From positions 1 through 54,857 of the forward strand of contig CAYJKY010000022.1 of the NCBI GenBank assembly GCA_964370825.1: a stretch of DNA of 54,857 nt. The letters run 5' to 3'. Within the stretch, counting starts at the first letter, position 1; each line of letters opens with the position of its first letter. A program made the position numbers and the translations under genes. The notes beneath the pieces are model-generated. The model searched no databases. It saw nothing but the letters and a program-made list of their open reading frames with translations, and was not told the origin of the DNA. Of this stretch, positions 50,778-54,857 are shown piece by piece. This DNA is from CAYJBH01 sp964370825. GTDB taxonomy: Bacteria > Bacillota > Clostridia > Oscillospirales > Ruminococcaceae.

Positions 50778-52109
50778 ATGACCATAAAAATATCGGATAA
50801 ATTCAGCTATTCAAAACTAATTCGATTTACAATCCCCTCCATCCTTATGATGATAATAACCTCAATTTACGGTGTTGTGGATGGAATTTTCGTCTCAAAC
50901 CTTGTGGGGGAAAATGCCTTTGCCTCGTTAAACCTTATCTACCCATTTATAATGCTTCTCGGTGGTATCGGCTTTATGCTCGGCACCGGCGGAGTTGCCT
51001 TGGTAGGCAAACTGCTCGGCGAGGGGGAGGACAGGCAGGCAAACGAAGTGTTTTCCCTCATTATATATGTGTTGCTGATAACCTCTGCGATACTTGCCAT
51101 GGTAGGCATTATTTTTTTGAGACCTATAGCACTTTTGCTCGGCGCAACACCTGAACTGGTAGAGGACTGCGTTACCTATGGCACAATTATGCTTTTGGCA
51201 CTTCCGGGATTTATGTTGCAGGTGTCCTTCCAAACCTTTGTGGTGGTCGCAAATAAACCCTCGATGGGAATGAAGCTTGCCATAGTGTCCGGTATTGTAA
51301 ACATTATACTCGACTTTTTACTGATGGCGGTACTGCAGTGGGGTATAGCCGGAGCCGCAATAGCAAGCGGTACAAGTCAGATTGTGGGTGGCGTGATACC
51401 GTTCATCTACTTCGCGACTAAGCTTAACACGTCCCATCTAAAACTTGTAAGGTTTAAATGGAATATTAAGGCACTTCTCAACAGCTGTGCCAACGGAGCC
51501 TCCGAGATGATGACCAGCGTTTCATCTTCGCTTGTTAATATACTTTACAACTTTCAGCTGATGCTTTATATCGGTGCAGACGGTGTGTCGGCATACGGTG
51601 TGATAATGTATATATCCTTTATTTTTGTCGGGGTGTTTTTTGGGTACACGATAGGCGTTTCGCCGATAATTAGCTTTAACTACGGTGCAAGCAACACAAA
51701 TGAGCTAAGCTCGGTGTACAAAAAAAGTCTGGTGCTGATGATATCTGCCTCGGTGCTGTTTACATTGCTTGCCGAGATTTTTGCGGTACCTCTCGCCTCA
51801 GTATTCGTCGGGTATGACGCCGAGCTTTTAGAACTTTCGGTAAGGGCACTTCGTATCTTTTGCGTGTCCTACCTGTTCAGCAGTGTAAATATCTTTGCTT
51901 CGGCATTTTTTACGGCGCTCAACAACGGCAAGGTATCGGCATTTATCTCGTTTTTGCGAACATTGCTTTTGCAGGTTATTATGATATTGCTTTTACCCTA
52001 TCTGATAGGCATAGATGGAATATGGCTTGCAGTTGTGTTTGCCGAGCTTATCTGCCTTGCGGTTACGATTACACTGCTAAGGGCAAACAGCCGACATTAT
52101 TCCTATTAA
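50778..52109 (+). CDS. MATE family efflux transporter
   Basis: 443-aa, 12-helix MATE exporter. The N-terminal half shows IRFTIPSILMMIITSIYGVV and FVSNLVGENAFASLNL, with GTGGVALVGKLLGEG in the first loop; the second half repeats the fold (YGVIMYISFIFVGVFFGYTIG, ISFNYGASN). Coupled to Na+ or H+; substrates of this clostridial group are unknown (drugs or metabolites). It ends only 8 nt before the convergent P-type ATPase gene and no terminator is seen between them. Confidence 0.93.
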   Translation: MTIKISDKFSYSKLIRFTIPSILMMIITSIYGVVDGIFVSNLVGENAFASLNLIYPFIMLLGGIGFMLGTGGVALVGKLLGEGEDRQANEVFSLIIYVLLITSAILAMVGIIFLRPIALLLGATPELVEDCVTYGTIMLLALPGFMLQVSFQTFVVVANKPSMGMKLAIVSGIVNIILDFLLMAVLQWGIAGAAIASGTSQIVGGVIPFIYFATKLNTSHLKLVRFKWNIKALLNSCANGASEMMTSVSSSLVNILYNFQLMLYIGADGVSAYGVIMYISFIFVGVFFGYTIGVSPIISFNYGASNTNELSSVYKKSLVLMISASVLFTLLAEIFAVPLASVFVGYDAELLELSVRALRIFCVSYLFSSVNIFASAFFTALNNGKVSAFISFLRTLLLQVIMILLLPYLIGIDGIWLAVVFAELICLAVTITLLRANSRHYSY

Positions 52110-52117
52110 AAGCTCAT

Positions 52118-54727
52118 TTACTGTTTAAATAAAACCTTATAGAGCTGAATAATTACGGTTGGTGTTACCGCAAGCCCTACAATCTGTAGCAGTTGCATAC
52201 CGGTGAGAGGTGATACCATAAACAAGCCGGAAAGGAAGGGCAAAAACAAAACGGCGGCAAGCAGTAAAACACCGCCTATAAAGGAGAGCAGTGAATAGGG
52301 GTTTGACATAAATCCGAGTTTGAATATCGATTCGCTGCCACGGCAGTTAAAACCGTGAAATAGGCGGGAGAGGGTAAGCGTTGCAAACGCCATGGTGGAT
52401 GCGGTCATAGCGTCCAACTCATAGCCGATGTAGAAGGCTATCATGGATACAACAGCTATTAACAGACCCTGTATGGCAATTCCAACAAGCAGTGGCTTGT
52501 TAAGAATAGGTTCTTTAGGGTCACGCGGCTTTTGGTCTAAAAGTCCTCGCCTTGCCGGTTCCATGCCTATTGCGATTGCCGGCAACGAGTCGGTAAGCAG
52601 GTTGATGAACAGCAGGTGCACCGGTTGAAACGGAACCGGCAGTGCCATTATCGAGGCGTAAAGTACGCTGAATATTCCCGCAGTGTTGCCGGAAAGTAAA
52701 AACTTAATGGCATTTTTTATGTTGCTGTAAACGTTTCGTCCGTTTACAACAGCGCCGACTATGGTTGCAAAGTTGTCGTCCGCCAAAATCATCGAGGCGG
52801 CATCCTTGCTGACCTCTGTTCCGGTTATTCCCATCGCAACGCCTATGTCGGCGGCCTTGAGTGCAGGTGCGTCGTTAACTCCGTCACCGGTCATGGATAC
52901 GATAAAGCCTTTGCGTTGCCATGCCTCCACAATCCTGATTTTATGCTCCGGCGAAACCCTTGCGTATACCGAAACGGAGGAGAGTACGCTGTCCAGCTCC
53001 TTATCCGTCATCTGCTCAAGTTCCGTGCCGGAGAGTGCGTTGTCACCCTCGCTAAAAATCCCTATCTCCTTTGCAATTGCAGAGGCGGTAACCTTATGGT
53101 CACCTGTTATCATAATGGTGCGAATTCCCGCTCTCTTCGCGTCGGTAACAGCCTGTATTGATTCGGCTCTCGGTGGATCTATCATCGCCACAAGGCCAAC
53201 AAAGGTAAAATTCTTCTCATCCTCAAGGCATAACTCTTTCGACTCGTTAAGCTCACGTTTTGCAAAGGCGAGAACCCTAAGGCCGGAGGAGGAAAGTTCG
53301 TCGTTTACCGCCATTATCTCGCTACGTAGCGCATCAGTCATAGGCACCGAGCCATCTTCGGTCAACATGCCGACCGAACGGTCTAACAGCACATCTATCG
53401 CACCCTTGGTGAGAATGGTGGGGATTCCCTCTATGTCGTGAAGCGTACTCATAAGCTTGCGGTCAGAATCGAAGGCAAGCTCGCTTATACGTGGGTGCTG
53501 TTTACGATACTCTGTCTCCTCGATAAACAGTGAATCACCTATCTCCACCAGTGCGATTTCGGTCGGATCGCCTATTGCGGTGCCATTCTCCTCGTCGGTG
53601 GTGGCATCGCTGACGAGCAAACCTATCTTGAGTAATAACCGCTGTGTGTCGGAGGCAAGGTTTAGGTCGGTAGGCTCAACAAGTTTGCCGTCGGCATAGA
53701 GTTTTTTAACCTTCATCTTATTTTGGGTCAGCGTTCCGGTTTTGTCAGAACAGATAACTGATACCGCACCAAGGCTTTCTACAGCCTTTAAATCCTTCAT
53801 TATAGCGTTCTGTTTTGCCATCTTCTGGGTGCCGACGGCAAGTACAATGGTAACAATAGAGGATAGTGCCTCGGGTATTGCCGCAACGGCAAGTGCAACG
53901 GCAAACATCATGGAGTCAAGCGGAGACATGCCGGTTCTGAACACCGACAGCAGAAAAACAAGAACGCTTATCGCCATAATTACAATGGCAAGCTTACCGC
54001 TGAAATCGTCCAGACTTTTTTGCAGTGGGGTTTTACGTTGTTGTGTGCGGTTCATTAGGGCGGCTATCTTGCCAAGCTCGGTCTCCATTCCGGTTCCGGT
54101 TGTGAGCATAACTGCGCGACCGTAGGTCACGAGCGAGCCGGAAAATACCATATTTTTTCGATCACCAAGAGCAACATTATCTCCCGGTATTATGTCAGCA
54201 GTTTTTTCTACCCCCTCCGATTCACCGGTAAGGGAACTCTCGTTAACCTTAAGCGAAAAATTCTCGATGATGCGTCCGTCGGCAACCACCATGTCGCCCG
54301 CCTCAAGATAAACAATGTCACCGGGAACAATCTCATGTGAGGAGACCTCCACCCTGACGCCGTCACGAAGAACCTTTGCAGAGGGCGCAGACATAGCCTT
54401 AAGGCTTGCAAGCGATTTTTCGGCATTGAGATATTGCACCGTACCAAGAACTGCGTTTAAAATCAGCACTGCCAAAATAACAATCGTGCTCTCTACATGC
54501 CCCGAGAGCATGGATATGACAGCAGCGGCAATTAATATGATCACAAGCAGATCCTTAAACTGCTCTAAAAACACCGTTAAAACACTTTTTTTCTCACCTT
54601 CTGCAAGGCGATTTTCACCGTATTTTTCCGTTCTCGCCCTAACCTCCTCGGAAGTTAAACCGGAGGTGCTAACCTCTTTTGAGGACAATGCCTCTTCTAT
54701 ACTTTTGTTGTAATAGCTATCCGACAT
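52118..54727 (-). CDS. cation-translocating P-type ATPase, Ca2+ (PMCA/PMR1-like)
   Basis: 869-aa P2-type ATPase. In the numbering from ATG 54739 (four residues longer): N-terminal cation ATPase domain, actuator TGES (171-174), TM4 motif AVAAIPEALSSI (Pro289, Glu290), phosphorylation site DKTGTLTQNK (Asp332), nucleotide-binding LTKGAIDVLL, hinge MTGDGVNDAPALKAADIGVAMG, and six C-terminal helices. IPEA rather than IPEG is common in bacterial calcium pumps. The start at 54727 (MSDSYYN) is preferred over 54739, though the ribosome site (GGGA) is weak. Exports Ca2+, possibly Mn2+; specificity inferred. Confidence 0.93.
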   Translation of the reverse strand: MSDSYYNKSIEEALSSKEVSTSGLTSEEVRARTEKYGENRLAEGEKKSVLTVFLEQFKDLLVIILIAAAVISMLSGHVESTIVILAVLILNAVLGTVQYLNAEKSLASLKAMSAPSAKVLRDGVRVEVSSHEIVPGDIVYLEAGDMVVADGRIIENFSLKVNESSLTGESEGVEKTADIIPGDNVALGDRKNMVFSGSLVTYGRAVMLTTGTGMETELGKIAALMNRTQQRKTPLQKSLDDFSGKLAIVIMAISVLVFLLSVFRTGMSPLDSMMFAVALAVAAIPEALSSIVTIVLAVGTQKMAKQNAIMKDLKAVESLGAVSVICSDKTGTLTQNKMKVKKLYADGKLVEPTDLNLASDTQRLLLKIGLLVSDATTDEENGTAIGDPTEIALVEIGDSLFIEETEYRKQHPRISELAFDSDRKLMSTLHDIEGIPTILTKGAIDVLLDRSVGMLTEDGSVPMTDALRSEIMAVNDELSSSGLRVLAFAKRELNESKELCLEDEKNFTFVGLVAMIDPPRAESIQAVTDAKRAGIRTIMITGDHKVTASAIAKEIGIFSEGDNALSGTELEQMTDKELDSVLSSVSVYARVSPEHKIRIVEAWQRKGFIVSMTGDGVNDAPALKAADIGVAMGITGTEVSKDAASMILADDNFATIVGAVVNGRNVYSNIKNAIKFLLSGNTAGIFSVLYASIMALPVPFQPVHLLFINLLTDSLPAIAIGMEPARRGLLDQKPRDPKEPILNKPLLVGIAIQGLLIAVVSMIAFYIGYELDAMTASTMAFATLTLSRLFHGFNCRGSESIFKLGFMSNPYSLLSFIGGVLLLAAVLFLPFLSGLFMVSPLTGMQLLQIVGLAVTPTVIIQLYKVLFKQ

Positions 54728-54820
54728 TATAATTCCCATGCACTAAACGGAGTAAAAACCAACCCCGCCTAACGACTCCTTTCATATTTTATTGTGTCAA
54801 ATCAAATGGACTATATAAGG

Positions 54821-54849
54821 ATTATACTACAGTAAAACAAAAAAGGCAA
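54821..54849 (-). promoter_or_regulatory. promoter of the P-type ATPase gene
   Basis: Minus-strand TTGCCT (54844-54849), 17-bp spacer, TATAAT (54821-54826). The leader of about 85 nt contains GGAGT/ACTCC (54775-54746 region) that can form a hairpin shortly before the start. Confidence 0.55.
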
Positions 54850-54857
54850 CTCATCGG

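Noticed and set aside
52761..53441. 226-codon plus-strand frame
   Set aside because: Antisense shadow of the P-type ATPase; no ribosome site and no family resemblance.

Overview
The window looks like a chromosomal segment of a strictly anaerobic, low-to-mid GC Firmicute of class Clostridia (Oscillospiraceae/Ruminococcaceae-like). The grounds are a SigH-like factor, the rpsF-ssb-rpsR cluster, hemZ, a recJ-relA-MBL-hemZ run, an electron-bifurcating [FeFe] hydrogenase, strong AGGAGG ribosome sites and TTGACA/TATAAT promoters. Genus cannot be read from the sequence. A run of exactly 100 N (14064-14163) marks a scaffold join, so this is a draft or metagenome assembly. No tRNA, rRNA, CRISPR array, prophage or transposase was found.

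Layout. 1-2400: dnaJ, a short SigH-type sigma factor and a zinc-ribbon protein. 2446-7253 (minus): a moxR-DUF58-DUF4129 operon, then a coupled ybjQ-yhfC pair. 7366-8262: a histidine-free HPr-like (Crh-like) protein directly upstream of methylglyoxal synthase, one transcription unit. 8298-12233: a large lipoprotein and a chemoreceptor. 12251-13990: an Lsa/CplR-type ABC-F ribosome-protection gene behind an attenuator leader with a four-codon uORF and two terminators. 14009-14251: a tandem-repeat array interrupted by the gap. 14368-16848 (minus): rpsT, a URO-D-fold enzyme and its probable AraC regulator. 17098-22150: hydC, a HATPase protein, a [2Fe-2S] ferredoxin, hydB and hydA. 22742-30042: a small lipoprotein, uronate isomerase, and a LacI-controlled alpha-galactosidase/Na+ symporter operon with two perfect operators. 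30428-30915: a MazG-like pyrophosphohydrolase behind a structured leader. 31218-33450 (minus): rpsF-ssb-rpsR and an orphan histidine-kinase-like protein. 33528-43201 (minus): an eight-gene operon (small membrane protein, ispDF, cdaA, cdaR, recJ, relA, MBL hydrolase, hemZ). 43411-47564: a c-di-GMP cyclase/phosphodiesterase pair. 47670-49563: rpsB-tsf. 49591-54739: alpha-fucosidase, MATE exporter and a Ca2+-type P-ATPase.

How it fits together. The metabolism suggested is fermentation of host or plant glycans (alpha-galactosides, fucosides, uronates) with redox disposal through a bifurcating hydrogenase and overflow control at methylglyoxal synthase. Signalling is dense: enzymes for c-di-AMP, (p)ppGpp and c-di-GMP lie within about 12 kb. 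The observations most worth follow-up are the Crh-like/mgsA operon, the ABC-F attenuator, the cdaA-cdaR-recJ-relA coupling, the structured mazG leader and the dispersed/tandem repeats around the gap. I see no convincing wholly new multi-gene system; most operons are recognisable, with a few unusual combinations.
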